Source: Luteitalea sp. TBR-22 (GTDB taxonomy: Bacteria > Acidobacteriota > Vicinamibacteria > Vicinamibacterales > Vicinamibacteraceae). Taken from it: DNA of 64,000 nt. The position numbers and the translations under genes are program-made. Below are positions 27,007-35,000 of this stretch, piece after piece. The stretch is taken from positions 2,440,501 through 2,504,500 of the forward strand of contig NZ_AP024452.1 of NCBI RefSeq assembly GCF_016865485.1, written 5' to 3'. The notes under the pieces were generated by a model that saw nothing but the letters and a program-made list of their open reading frames with translations, did no database searches and was not told the DNA's origin. Each line of letters begins with the position of its first letter. Position 1 is the stretch's first letter.

Positions 27007-29544
27007 TCAGCCAGAATTCCGCAACCCCGCCGTGATGCCGGCGATCGTCCGCACCAGCGGGCGCGCGGCGTCGGGGTCGCCGCCCCGGTGCGCGCGCAGC
27101 AGAGCCACCTGCATGGCGTTGATCGGGTTGACGTAGGGGTTGCGCAGGCGGATGGTGCGCTGCACGACCGGGTGCCGATCGAGCAGGCGGTCCGCTTCAA
27201 CGATGCGCAGCACGACGTCGGTGGTGCGCGCGTGTTCGTCGGCGATGCGCGCGAAGTGGCCGTCGGGATCGGCGCTTTCCGGCACGAGGTCGAGGTAGGC
27301 CTTGGCGATCTCGAGGCTCGACTTGGCCAGCGTCATCTCCAGGTTCTCGACGATCGAGCGGAAGAACGGCCAGTCGCGATAGAGGCGCCGCAGTTGCTCG
27401 AGGCCTTGCGGCGTCTCCAGCAGCGGCGCCAGGCCGCTCCCGCACCCGAACCACGCCGGCAGCAGCGACCGGTTCTGCGTCCACGAGAACACCCAGGGAA
27501 TCGCCCGCAACGACTGCAGGTACTCGGCATCGGCCGACGGCCGGCGTGCCGGCCGCGAACCGATCTCGAGCAGCGCCAGTTCGTCGACGGGCGTGAACGA
27601 CCGGAAGAACGGCACGAAGGCCGGGTTCTGCCATACGAACGCGCGGAACGCCTGTTCCGAGGCGCGCGCCGCCTGCGCCATCAGCTCGCGGCCGTAGGCG
27701 GGCGCACTCGACCCCGTGACGTTCGGGAAGACCGACAGCAGCGTCGCCGAGAGCGCCGCCTCGAGGTTGCGATACGCCAGGCCGGGCAGGCCGTACTTGA
27801 ACGAGATGGTCTCGCCCTGTTCGGTCAGCTTGAGGCGCCCGCGGGCGTGGCCGCCAGGCTGCGCGAGAATCGCGGCGTGGGTGGGGCCGCCGCCGCGCCC
27901 GGTGCTGCCGCCGCGACCGTGGAAGATCGTCAGCTCGAGGCGATGCCTGGCCGCAACGGCCGACAGGTCTTCCTGCGCGCGGTAGATCTCCCACTGCGCG
28001 GCGAGGTAGCCGCCGTCCTTGGCCGAGTCCGAGTAGCCGACCATCACCTCCATCCGGCGTCGCCTGGCCTCGAGTACCGCGCCGTACTCCGGCGAGGTCG
28101 CCAGCGCCTCGACGATGCTGCCGGCGCGCTGCAGGTCGTCGATGGATTCGAACAGCGGCACGATCGACATCGTGAGGCCCGCGCCGCGCGCGAGCTCCAC
28201 GGCCTGCAGCACCGGCTCGGCGCCTGTCGTGCCCGACAGGATCAGCGTGTCGCACGCCGCGGGGCCGTGCTGTCGCTGCAGGTCGGCCACCACCTGCAAG
28301 GTCTCCTTGACGCGATCGGCCTGCGCCGTCAGGTCGCGGCAATGCACGCGCACGTCGAGCTTGGCGACGTGGAAGCCGAAGAGCTCGACGCGCCGGCGGA
28401 GCGCGGCCAGGCGCCCGTTGGCGATGCGCTCGCCGCGATGTGCGCGCAGCGACGCGTCGATGACCTCGAGGTCGGCGACGAACTCGTGGACGTGGCCGTA
28501 GCCGCCCGGCTGGTTCTCCGCCGTCGCCAGCAGGCGGTGGTGCATCAGCCACAGCTTGCGTCGGTACGGCTCGTCGTCGGCCGAAGCGGTGCTCTCGCCG
28601 GTGCCGAGGCCGGGGAGGCGCTGCTCGTCGGCGGCAATGGAGGTGAGCAGGGCCTCGTTGACCTCCACCAGCGTGCGCGAGACACCCATCGTGCGCGCGA
28701 GCTCGCGCACCTCGTCGGCGTAGCGGCGGAGCACGAGCTCTCGCGCACGGTGCGCCGCGGCTCGGAGTGTCGCCGGGCCGGCGTTGGGGTTGCCGTCCTG
28801 GTCACCGCCGATCCAGCTGCCGAAGCGGAGCGGCAGGGGCGCGCCCGGGATCCGGCGCCGGTAGTCGCCGACCAGTGCCGGCGCGACGTCGAACAGGCTC
28901 TGCTCGAAGAACCACAGGCCGTGGCGGATCTCGTCGACGACGCGCGGCCGCTTGGCGCGGGTCTCGTCGGTCTGCCACAGCGTCGTGATCTGCTCGGCGA
29001 GCGCGTCCTCGATGTCGCGGCGGCCCGGATCGGACAGCTGCGGGTCGTCGAGGCGGTGCAGCAACGCGCTGATCTGCAACTGCGCGGTCAGCACCGTGCG
29101 CCGCGTCGCCTCGGTGGGGTGCGCGGTGAGGACCAGTTCGAGCGACACGCGCCGCGAGGCGTCGCGCAGCTGCCCGCTCGTGACGCCGGCGGCCTGCAAC
29201 TGCTGGAAGGCGGCGTCGAGCGACTCGGCGGCCACCCGGCGCTCGACGGCGTACTGCCGGCGCCGACGGATCCGGTGGTGCTGCTCGGCGAGGTTGGCCA
29301 ACTGGAAGTACAGCGAGAAGGCGCGCACCAGCCGGCCCTGCTCGTCGATCGGCAGATCGGCCACGAGGTCCTTGACGGCGTCGAAGTCGCCGGCGCGCGA
29401 GGTCTGGCGCACGCGCTCTTCGGCGTCGTAGAGGGCCTGGCCCTCCTGCTCGAGGATGACGTGTCCGAGCAACTCGCCGAGCAGGCGGACGTCGCGACGA
29501 AGGGGACCCTGCGAATCGGGAGCGGGCGGCGGCGCCACGGGCAT
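27007..29544 (-). CDS. ppc: Phosphoenolpyruvate carboxylase
   Basis: 845 aa, slightly shorter than the 880-960 usual for bacterial PEPC. Both PROSITE-type signatures are present: VLTAHPTEATRRT with the catalytic His near residue 140, and VMVGYSDSAKDGGYLAAQW near residue 490. The glycine-rich FHGRGGSTGRGGGP loop and the C-terminal Asn-Ser-Gly ending resemble the usual Asn-Thr-Gly. It carboxylates PEP to oxaloacetate for anaplerosis. A TAGAAT hexamer six bases before the ATG suggests a leaderless transcript. The gene is divergent from the POT transporter. Confidence 0.95.
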   Translation of the reverse strand: MPVAPPPAPDSQGPLRRDVRLLGELLGHVILEQEGQALYDAEERVRQTSRAGDFDAVKDLVADLPIDEQGRLVRAFSLYFQLANLAEQHHRIRRRRQYAVERRVAAESLDAAFQQLQAAGVTSGQLRDASRRVSLELVLTAHPTEATRRTVLTAQLQISALLHRLDDPQLSDPGRRDIEDALAEQITTLWQTDETRAKRPRVVDEIRHGLWFFEQSLFDVAPALVGDYRRRIPGAPLPLRFGSWIGGDQDGNPNAGPATLRAAAHRARELVLRRYADEVRELARTMGVSRTLVEVNEALLTSIAADEQRLPGLGTGESTASADDEPYRRKLWLMHHRLLATAENQPGGYGHVHEFVADLEVIDASLRAHRGERIANGRLAALRRRVELFGFHVAKLDVRVHCRDLTAQADRVKETLQVVADLQRQHGPAACDTLILSGTTGAEPVLQAVELARGAGLTMSIVPLFESIDDLQRAGSIVEALATSPEYGAVLEARRRRMEVMVGYSDSAKDGGYLAAQWEIYRAQEDLSAVAARHRLELTIFHGRGGSTGRGGGPTHAAILAQPGGHARGRLKLTEQGETISFKYGLPGLAYRNLEAALSATLLSVFPNVTGSSAPAYGRELMAQAARASEQAFRAFVWQNPAFVPFFRSFTPVDELALLEIGSRPARRPSADAEYLQSLRAIPWVFSWTQNRSLLPAWFGCGSGLAPLLETPQGLEQLRRLYRDWPFFRSIVENLEMTLAKSSLEIAKAYLDLVPESADPDGHFARIADEHARTTDVVLRIVEADRLLDRHPVVQRTIRLRNPYVNPINAMQVALLRAHRGGDPDAARPLVRTIAGITAGLRNSG

Positions 29545-29550
29545 CCGCTC

Positions 29551-29556
29551 ATTCTA
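29551..29556 (-). promoter_or_regulatory. -10 hexamer of ppc (leaderless)
   Basis: TAGAAT on the minus strand, 6 nt before the ATG. Confidence 0.5.
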
Positions 29557-29651
29557 GGCGGCATGGCGCGCGTACCTGTGCTATTTGTGTCGCTTATGTC
29601 GCGATACGAGCGGGCCCGGACCGGCACCTGCGCCGCGACGAAGGAGCCTGC

Positions 29652-31157
29652 ATGAGCGGAGGCACGGGTTCGACCTCGGCCGAAGCGCCGATTCCGGCGT
29701 TCGGCGAGGTGCTGGGGCATCCACGACCGCTGTGGATGCTGTTCATGACGGAGTTCTGGGAGCGCTTCGCCTTCTACGGCATCCGCTGGGCGCTGGTCCT
29801 CTACATCGTCGCGCAGTTCCATGCCGGCAGCCCGACGGGCGAGGAGCCGGCCAGCCAGCTGTACGGCGCGTACCTCGCACTGGTCTACGCGGCGGCGATC
29901 TTCGGCGGCTACGTGGCCGACAAGATCCTCGGCTACCAGCGGTCGATCCTGCTCGGTGCGGTGATCATGGCGTGCGGGCTCTTCATGATCGCGGTGCCCG
30001 ACCCGCGGATCTTCGAGTTCGGCCTCGCCACGGTGATCGTCGGCAACGGCCTGTTCAAGCCGAACATCTCCGCGATGGTCGGCAAGCTCTACGCGCAATC
30101 GGATGGGCGGCGCGACTCCGGCTTCACCATCTTCTACATGGGCATCAACGCGGGGGCCTTCCTCGCGCCCGTCCTGACCGGCTGGCTGGCCGAGCAGGTG
30201 TTCGGCACGGCGGCGATGCCGGCCTACAAGTACGTGTTCATCGCCTCGGGCCTGGGCATGCTGGTGAGCCTGGTGTGGTTCTGGTTCGGGCGCCGGCAGT
30301 TGCAGGGCATCGGCGCGCCGGTCGTCGGCCTCGAGGGCGTGCAGACGGTGGCCTACGTGGCGGTCGGGTGCCTGGTGGCCATCCCGGTGATGTGGGTGCT
30401 GCTGGCGCAACTGGGCGCCACGACGCTGCAGTACGTGCTCACCGCGATGTTCGTCGGGTTGTGCGCGCTGCTGCTGGCCGAGGGCGTGCGCAACGGGCCG
30501 GTGGCGCGCGACAAGGCGATCGCGATGCTGATCATCTTCGCCTTCAACGTGATGTTCTGGATGTTCTTCGAGCAGGCGGGCAGCTCGTTCACCTTCCTGG
30601 CCGACAAGATCGTCGACCGGCAGTTCGGCGACTGGACGTTCCCGGTCGCCTGGTTCCAGTCGGTCAACTCGATCGCGATCATCGGCCTGGCGCCGGTGGT
30701 GGCCTGGGTGTGGGTGAAGCTGGGGGAGTGGAACCCGTCGATCCCGCGCAAGTTCGGCCTCGGCCTGGTGTTCAACGGCCTGGCGTTCCTGCTGCTGATG
30801 TTCGCGCTCTCGAGCCTGGTCGACGCTGCCGGCAAGATCCCGTTCTGGACGCTCTTCATGGTCTACGTGATCCAGTCGGTGGGCGAGCTCTGCCTGTCGC
30901 CGATCGGCCTCTCGATGGTCACCAAGCTCGCGCCGGTGCGCCTGGTGGGCTTCGGCATGGGCGGGTGGTTCCTCTCGACCGGGATCGGCAACAACCTGTC
31001 GGGCATCTTCGCCGGGTACGTGAGCGGCGAGACCGGCATGACGACGGCCTCGGCACTGGGCGGGTACACGTTCGGCTTCTGGGCCCTGGTGATCTCGGGC
31101 GTGATCCTGCTGGCGGTGTCGCCGGTGCTGAACCGGTTGATGCACGGGGTGAAGTAG
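29652..31157 (+). CDS. POT/PTR-family proton-dependent oligopeptide transporter
   Basis: 501 aa with about 12-14 membrane helices. The first helix carries the proton-coupling ExxER motif and PTR signature (EFWERFAFYG); the second signature, FYMGINAGAFLAPVLTGWLAE, follows near residue 160, and GELCLSPIGLSMVTKLAP lies in the C-terminal half. It imports di- and tripeptides, or nitrate-type or other substrates in divergent members, with protons. A well-placed AAGGAG Shine-Dalgarno at 29641 shows that this is a leadered gene, unlike the divergent ppc. It is followed immediately by the TCATGAC repeat block of the cassette. Confidence 0.9.
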   Translation: MSGGTGSTSAEAPIPAFGEVLGHPRPLWMLFMTEFWERFAFYGIRWALVLYIVAQFHAGSPTGEEPASQLYGAYLALVYAAAIFGGYVADKILGYQRSILLGAVIMACGLFMIAVPDPRIFEFGLATVIVGNGLFKPNISAMVGKLYAQSDGRRDSGFTIFYMGINAGAFLAPVLTGWLAEQVFGTAAMPAYKYVFIASGLGMLVSLVWFWFGRRQLQGIGAPVVGLEGVQTVAYVAVGCLVAIPVMWVLLAQLGATTLQYVLTAMFVGLCALLLAEGVRNGPVARDKAIAMLIIFAFNVMFWMFFEQAGSSFTFLADKIVDRQFGDWTFPVAWFQSVNSIAIIGLAPVVAWVWVKLGEWNPSIPRKFGLGLVFNGLAFLLLMFALSSLVDAAGKIPFWTLFMVYVIQSVGELCLSPIGLSMVTKLAPVRLVGFGMGGWFLSTGIGNNLSGIFAGYVSGETGMTTASALGGYTFGFWALVISGVILLAVSPVLNRLMHGVK

Positions 31158-31169
31158 CGGGAGCCACAG

Positions 31170-31246
31170 TCATGACTCATGAGTCATGACTCATGACGAG
31201 CAAAGGGGAAAGGGGCAAGGGACAAGGGGAGAAGGGGAGAAGACCC
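31170..31246. repeat. Left heptad block of the cassette
   Basis: Contiguous heptads: TCATGAC, TCATGAG, TCATGAC, TCATGAC, GAGCAAA, GGGGAAA, GGGGCAA, GGGACAA, GGGGAGA, then degenerate purine-rich units. Confidence 0.75.
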
Positions 31247-31263
31247 AGGGGCGGTGCCGGCTG

Positions 31264-31611
31264 TCATCTGCGCGCTGATCGGGAGATCGCGGAGATCACC
31301 TGCCCGACCGACGTGGCTTCGACTCGCAGCTCCTGCAGGACAGGCTTCTCGAACACCCCGACGGCTTCGGCGAGGCGCAGCCACCACTGCGCCTCGCCGA
31401 TTTCCTTTTTCGAGATGGCCACCTTGGCAACGAAGTCGGGCTTCGACTGCGCCGCCGTGGCTTCCGACAGGTTTGCGCCTACCGACGTCGCCGACGCCAC
31501 GAGCTGTCGGCTGATGGCCCGGCGAACGATGTCCTTGAACCACGGATCGTCGCTGAGTGCGCAGACGCGCACGGCAAACACGAAGGCGCGATCATGGATG
31601 TCATGTCGCAT
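31264..31611 (-). CDS. Four-helix-bundle protein (S23/Avd-like, TIGR02436 type)
   Basis: 115 aa from the ATG at 31611, which has a GAAGG ribosome site; a TTG ten codons upstream is the alternative. The sequence has the family pattern: an N-terminal helix (AFVFAVRVCAL), then ISRQLVASATSVGANLSEA with the conserved Gly-Ala-Asn-Leu-Ser-Glu turn, a KPDFVAKVAISKKEIGEAQWW helix and a final Leu-rich helix. Relatives are encoded by 23S rRNA intervening sequences and as accessory (Avd) proteins of diversity-generating retroelements. Neither an rRNA nor a reverse transcriptase is present here. The function is unknown. The gene sits centrally between mirrored repeat blocks. Confidence 0.8.
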   Translation of the reverse strand: MRHDIHDRAFVFAVRVCALSDDPWFKDIVRRAISRQLVASATSVGANLSEATAAQSKPDFVAKVAISKKEIGEAQWWLRLAEAVGVFEKPVLQELRVEATSVGQVISAISRSARR

Positions 31612-31761
31612 GTCGCAGACCTTCTGCAGCGCGTGTGCCAACGCGCCACCTCACAAAACGCCATCTGCCGGTCGCCGACCTACGGCGGCGAGTCAAGACC
31701 TGCCATCACAACGACGAGGAGCCGGAGGCAGAAACTGCCATCCGGCTCCTTTGTCCTTCTA

Positions 31762-31827
31762 CCTTGCCCCTTGCCCCTTCAGTCCTTGCCGGTCATGACT
31801 CATGACTCATGACTGATGACTCACGAC
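31762..31827. repeat. Right heptad block of the cassette
   Basis: CCTTGCC x2, CCTTCAG, TCCTTGC, a 3-nt break, then TCATGAC x3, TGATGAC, TCACGAC. It mirrors the left block. It ends 13 bp before the ferredoxin stop codon. Confidence 0.75.
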
Positions 31828-31840
31828 CGAGCCGCCAGCC

Positions 31841-32188
31841 TCACACCCACTCCGGCGGCGGCTGGATCGCCGGATCCGGCGGGCCGCCGGCGTCGGCGCG
31901 GCCGGAGCCTTCCAGGCGGCTGATCGCGCGCACGGTCATGTCGTGGTCGCAGGCGATCTGGCACGAGAGGCGCACGCCCGTGAGCCCCTTCTGCTCGAGC
32001 TTCTCCTTCTCGGCGCGCGTCATCGTCGAGGGCTCGCCCTCGATGAACTCGACGCGGCAGGTGGTGCAGCGGGCATTGCCGCCGCAGGCGTGGAGGATGT
32101 CCACGCCCTGCTGCTCGATGGCCAGCACCAGCCGCTGCCCCTGCGGCACGTCGTACGTCCCCACTCCCTCGATCGTCAGTTTCGGCAT
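31841..32188 (-). CDS. [2Fe-2S] ferredoxin (plant/adrenodoxin type)
   Basis: 115 aa. The cluster ligands are Cys35, Cys41, Cys44 (HACGGNARCTTC) and Cys76 (LSCQIAC), the spacing of adrenodoxin/plant-type ferredoxins. It is a soluble one-electron carrier. The 25-residue C-terminal tail is Gly/Pro-rich. The partner is not evident; the upstream epimerase gene on the same strand is separated by a heptad array, so co-transcription is possible but unproven. Confidence 0.85.
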   Translation of the reverse strand: MPKLTIEGVGTYDVPQGQRLVLAIEQQGVDILHACGGNARCTTCRVEFIEGEPSTMTRAEKEKLEQKGLTGVRLSCQIACDHDMTVRAISRLEGSGRADAGGPPDPAIQPPPEWV

Positions 32189-32228
32189 CTGTATCCCTCT
32201 GGCCGCGGCGTCGATCGCCCGGCATTCC

Positions 32229-32263
32229 GATCCGCGATCCGCGGAACCCGATCCGCGAATCCC
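32229..32263. repeat. 7-bp repeat array, unit GATCCGC
   Basis: Five contiguous heptads: GATCCGC x2, GGAACCC, GATCCGC, GAATCCC. The last base is the final base of the epimerase stop codon on the minus strand. Confidence 0.75.
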
Positions 32264-33339
32264 TAGAAGAACTTCTTCAACAGCCCGATCGCGCCCTGCT
32301 TCCACGGCACCCGGTGCGAGATGCCCGAGGCCTGCGCGAACGAATCCTTGTGCGCGATGTACCACTCGAAGTTCCGCAGCAGCGCGTCGCGGTTCGAGTA
32401 CTTCGGCGTGAACTGCAACTGGCGCTCGGCCTTCTCGATCGAGACGAACGAGTCCTTCGACGCCGTCTCGTAGACCCACTTGTACAGCGGCGATACCCCG
32501 AGCGCCTCGAGGAACCGCAGGCCCCAGATGGCCGGGGCCGCCGGGAAGCCGACGATCTTCCTGCCGAACCCGGCGCGATCGAGCACCACCTGGTAATCCT
32601 CGCGCATGGTGAGGAATTCCTTGGCGCCGATGTTGAACGTGTCGTTCACCGCCTCGACGGGCAACTCGAGGCAGCGCACGATCGCCTCGCACAGGTCCTC
32701 GACGTCGAGCAACTGGTAGCGGTTGCGCCCGTTGCCGATCATCGGGAAGTTGCGCTGGTCGAGCGCCCAGTCGTACAGCAGCGCGAACACGCCGAGGCGC
32801 TCGGGTCCGATGAACGACTTGGGCCGCAGTACGGGCACCACCATGCCCGCCTTCCGGAAGCTCTCGGCGACCCCCTCGGCCTCGACCTTGGCGATCCCGT
32901 AGGGGCCCACGCCGTGCAGCGCGTCATCCTCCTTCAGGGGATGGTGGTCCGGGATGCCGTAGACGGCCGTGGACGAGATGTGGACGAACCGCGCGACGCC
33001 ATGGTCGCGCGACGCCTCCAGCATGATGCGGGTGCCGACGACGTCGGTCGTGTGGATGTCCTCGGGCGAGTAGAGCGGCAGCGCCGCGGCGCAATGGACC
33101 ACGTGCGTGCAGCCCTCGAGCGCGGTGTCCACGTCGGCGCGCTTCCGGATGTCGCCGAGCACCACGCGCACGTGCGGCGTCATGTCGGGGTATCCGAAGG
33201 GCTCGATGTCGAGCGACGAGGTCGCGTATCCCCGCGCATGCAGGTAGCGCAGCAGGTTGATGCCGAGGAAGCCGGATCCGCCCGTCACCAGCACCCGGGG
33301 CGCGCGCACAGGCTCTGCGATGGTCATCGTGTCAGCCAC
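32263..33339 (-). CDS. NAD-dependent epimerase/dehydratase (extended SDR)
   Basis: 358 aa. The Rossmann motif VLVTGGSGFLGINLL, the ISSTAVYG segment with catalytic Ser/Thr, and the active-site YGIAK (Tyr-x3-Lys) define an extended short-chain dehydrogenase. It probably acts on a nucleotide sugar or similar substrate, which is not identifiable from sequence. The GTG at 33339 is accepted as start because a TACACT hexamer lies eight bases upstream; an ATG four codons later is the alternative. A C-terminal Lys-Lys-Phe-Phe ends the protein next to a heptad array. Confidence 0.85.
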   Translation of the reverse strand: MADTMTIAEPVRAPRVLVTGGSGFLGINLLRYLHARGYATSSLDIEPFGYPDMTPHVRVVLGDIRKRADVDTALEGCTHVVHCAAALPLYSPEDIHTTDVVGTRIMLEASRDHGVARFVHISSTAVYGIPDHHPLKEDDALHGVGPYGIAKVEAEGVAESFRKAGMVVPVLRPKSFIGPERLGVFALLYDWALDQRNFPMIGNGRNRYQLLDVEDLCEAIVRCLELPVEAVNDTFNIGAKEFLTMREDYQVVLDRAGFGRKIVGFPAAPAIWGLRFLEALGVSPLYKWVYETASKDSFVSIEKAERQLQFTPKYSNRDALLRNFEWYIAHKDSFAQASGISHRVPWKQGAIGLLKKFF

Positions 33340-33347
33340 AACCCCCT

Positions 33348-33353
33348 AGTGTA
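33348..33353 (-). promoter_or_regulatory. -10 hexamer of epimerase gene (leaderless)
   Basis: TACACT in the ten-base context GGATTACACT, identical to the pgi promoter; 8 nt before the GTG. Confidence 0.45.
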
Positions 33354-33431
33354 ATCCGGCGGGGGCCGGATGCCGGCGGGCCCTTCGCGTTGGCGCGGGG
33401 AGAGGCCTGCCTGCCGGACAGTTCGGGCGGC

Positions 33432-33437
33432 TACACT
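33432..33437 (+). promoter_or_regulatory. -10 hexamer of ATP-grasp gene (leaderless)
   Basis: TACACT, 6 nt before the GTG at 33444. Confidence 0.45.
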
Positions 33438-33443
33438 GGGACC

Positions 33444-34718
33444 GTGATCGCGTCTCGCCGCACCGTCCTGCTGTTCACCGCTGGAACTGGCGCCGAGGTG
33501 CAGGCATTCGCCGAGGCGGCCAGCCGGGCCGGGGCCGACGTGCGGATCGTGTCCGACCGCGTCGACGCCCTTCCCGCGGCCCTGGGCGACGGGGCGATTG
33601 CGGCGTCCTTCGCGCGCGATCCGGCGCAGGTCGATCGTGTGCGACGCGCTCTCGATGGCGCGACCATCGACGGCGTCCTCGTCATCGGGCCGGGTCCAGC
33701 GTGGCTGGCTGCCCACGTCGCCCGTGACCGCAACCTGCCCTTCCACGCACCCGAGGCCGTGGCGCTCTGCGCCGACCGGCTGCGCATGCGTGGCCGATTC
33801 CTGGCCGCCGGACTGCCGACGCCGTGGTTTGTCGGCGTCCCCGCTGGTGGTGACGACGATCTCGGCCTGCTGGCCCGCGTGCGCTTCCCGTGCCTGGTGT
33901 CGGCCAGCGACACCGCCGCGCCGGGCGGCGCGCTGCGCTGCGACTCGTGGGACGCCTTCCTCGACGCACGCCGGTCATGGGCCGCGGTCCTGGACGGCGA
34001 GGGCGCCGACGCAGGGAGTTCGGCCACCCGCGACCTGATCGTCGAAGGGATCGTGCCGGGTCGCGGCGTCGTCGTCGACGGTGTGCTCGAAGCCGGTGCG
34101 CTCCGCGTGTTCGCGCTCTTCGAGGAACTCACCGTGACGGGCCCGTCGGCGACGACCGGCCGCCTGCTCGTGAGCCCGGCCCGCATGCCGCCCGAGGAGC
34201 AACACGTGGTGGCTGGCCACGTCGCCCGTGCCGCGCTCGCGCTGGGCCTGCACCATGGCCCGGTGCATGCGACCTGTCGCGTCGACGGCCAGGACATCGT
34301 GGTCCTGTCGGTGGCGCCGCGACCGCCGTCGGCGCGCCTGGCGCGCGCCCTCCCGGTCGTGGCGCCCGATCGCACGCGCTGCACGTTCGAGGACGCGCTG
34401 CTGGCGCACGCGCTGGGGCGTCCGCTCGATCGCTACGGCCATCAGGCCATTGCGAGCGGGATGCTGGCGTTGCACGCGGCCGAGCCCGGACGCCTCGTGG
34501 CCATCGAGGGCGTCGACCAGGTCGGCGCGATGTCGTGGGTGACCGGACTCGAGGTCCTGGCGCAGCGAGGGGAACAGCTGAGGCCCGGAGGCGGCCGCAC
34601 CAGCGTCGCGGTGGTGTACGCCCAGGGCGCGCAGCCAGACGACGTGATCGCGACCCTGGAGGCGGCGGCGCGTCGGCTGCGCGTGGTGGTCGATGGGACG
34701 CCTACGTCGTCGAGCTAG
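33444..34718 (+). CDS. ATP-grasp-like (carbamoyl-phosphate-synthase/biotin-carboxylase-type) protein, probably degenerate
   Basis: 424 aa from a GTG six bases after TACACT. An N-terminal Rossmann-like PreATP-grasp half (TVLLFTAGTGAEVQAFAEAA ... VIGPGPAWLAAHVARDRNLPF) is followed by an ATP-grasp region (ADRLRMRGRFLAAGLPTPWF ... LIVEGIVPGRGVVVDGVLEAG). The usual metal-binding strand Glu-Val-Asn-Pro-Arg appears here as SVAPRPP, so the Glu and Asn are replaced and catalysis may be lost or altered. The ligase substrate is unknown. The 3' end overlaps the convergent yggX by 17 nt. Confidence 0.7.
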   Translation: MIASRRTVLLFTAGTGAEVQAFAEAASRAGADVRIVSDRVDALPAALGDGAIAASFARDPAQVDRVRRALDGATIDGVLVIGPGPAWLAAHVARDRNLPFHAPEAVALCADRLRMRGRFLAAGLPTPWFVGVPAGGDDDLGLLARVRFPCLVSASDTAAPGGALRCDSWDAFLDARRSWAAVLDGEGADAGSSATRDLIVEGIVPGRGVVVDGVLEAGALRVFALFEELTVTGPSATTGRLLVSPARMPPEEQHVVAGHVARAALALGLHHGPVHATCRVDGQDIVVLSVAPRPPSARLARALPVVAPDRTRCTFEDALLAHALGRPLDRYGHQAIASGMLALHAAEPGRLVAIEGVDQVGAMSWVTGLEVLAQRGEQLRPGGGRTSVAVVYAQGAQPDDVIATLEAAARRLRVVVDGTPTSSS

Positions 34719-34974
34719 GCGTGTACCCCGGAGGCAAGGACGCGCCCTCTCCGAAGAAGTACTCCTCCATGTGCTTGGCCACCAGATCCTGCGCCTCCTT
34801 CTGCCACGGCATCAGGCGATATTCGTTCAGGATCATCTTCATCCGCTCTTCCCACATGTCCCAGGCCTCCTGGGACACGCTATCGTAGATACGCTGTCCG
34901 AGCGGTCCCGGCCACGGGGCTTCCTCGAGCGCCGGCAGTTCCCGCCCCAGCTTCACGCAATGCACGGTACGCAT
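34702..34974 (-). CDS. yggX: Fe(2+)-trafficking / oxidative damage protection protein YggX
   Basis: 90 aa. The start MRTVHCVKLGRELPAL with Cys6, and the segments EAWDMWEERMKMILNEYRL and KHMEEYFFGEG, match YggX throughout. YggX helps protect iron-sulfur proteins against oxidants. A TACGAT hexamer six bases before the ATG suggests leaderless expression. It converges on, and overlaps the tail of, the ATP-grasp gene. Confidence 0.93.
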   Translation of the reverse strand: MRTVHCVKLGRELPALEEAPWPGPLGQRIYDSVSQEAWDMWEERMKMILNEYRLMPWQKEAQDLVAKHMEEYFFGEGASLPPGYTPSSTT

Positions 34975-34980
34975 GGGGCG

Positions 34981-34986
34981 ATCGTA
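34981..34986 (-). promoter_or_regulatory. -10 hexamer of yggX (leaderless)
   Basis: TACGAT on the minus strand, 6 nt before the ATG, preceded by TGG (extended -10 type). Confidence 0.45.
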
Positions 34987-35000
34987 CCAGAGCCCTAGAC

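Larger units (their letters stand above)
31170..31827. mobile_element. Putative repeat-bounded cassette carrying a four-helix-bundle gene
   Basis: Both ends carry the same two heptad arrays in mirror order. Left: TCATGAC-type units (31170-31197), then GGGGCAA-type units (31198-31232). Right: CCTTGCC-type units, the complement of GGGGCAA-type units (31762-31789), then TCATGAC-type units (31793-31827). The only gene inside is a minus-strand four-helix-bundle (S23-like) ORF. No transposase is present and no target-site duplication was identified, so mobility is inferred from symmetry alone. Confidence 0.5.

Noticed and set aside
31264-31611. Four-helix-bundle gene as a 23S rRNA intervening sequence
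   Set aside because: There is no rRNA sequence on either side; neighbours are a transporter and a ferredoxin.
31170-31827. CRISPR-like interpretation of the TCATGAC and GGGGCAA repeats
   Set aside because: Units are 7 bp and contiguous, with no unique spacers and no cas genes.
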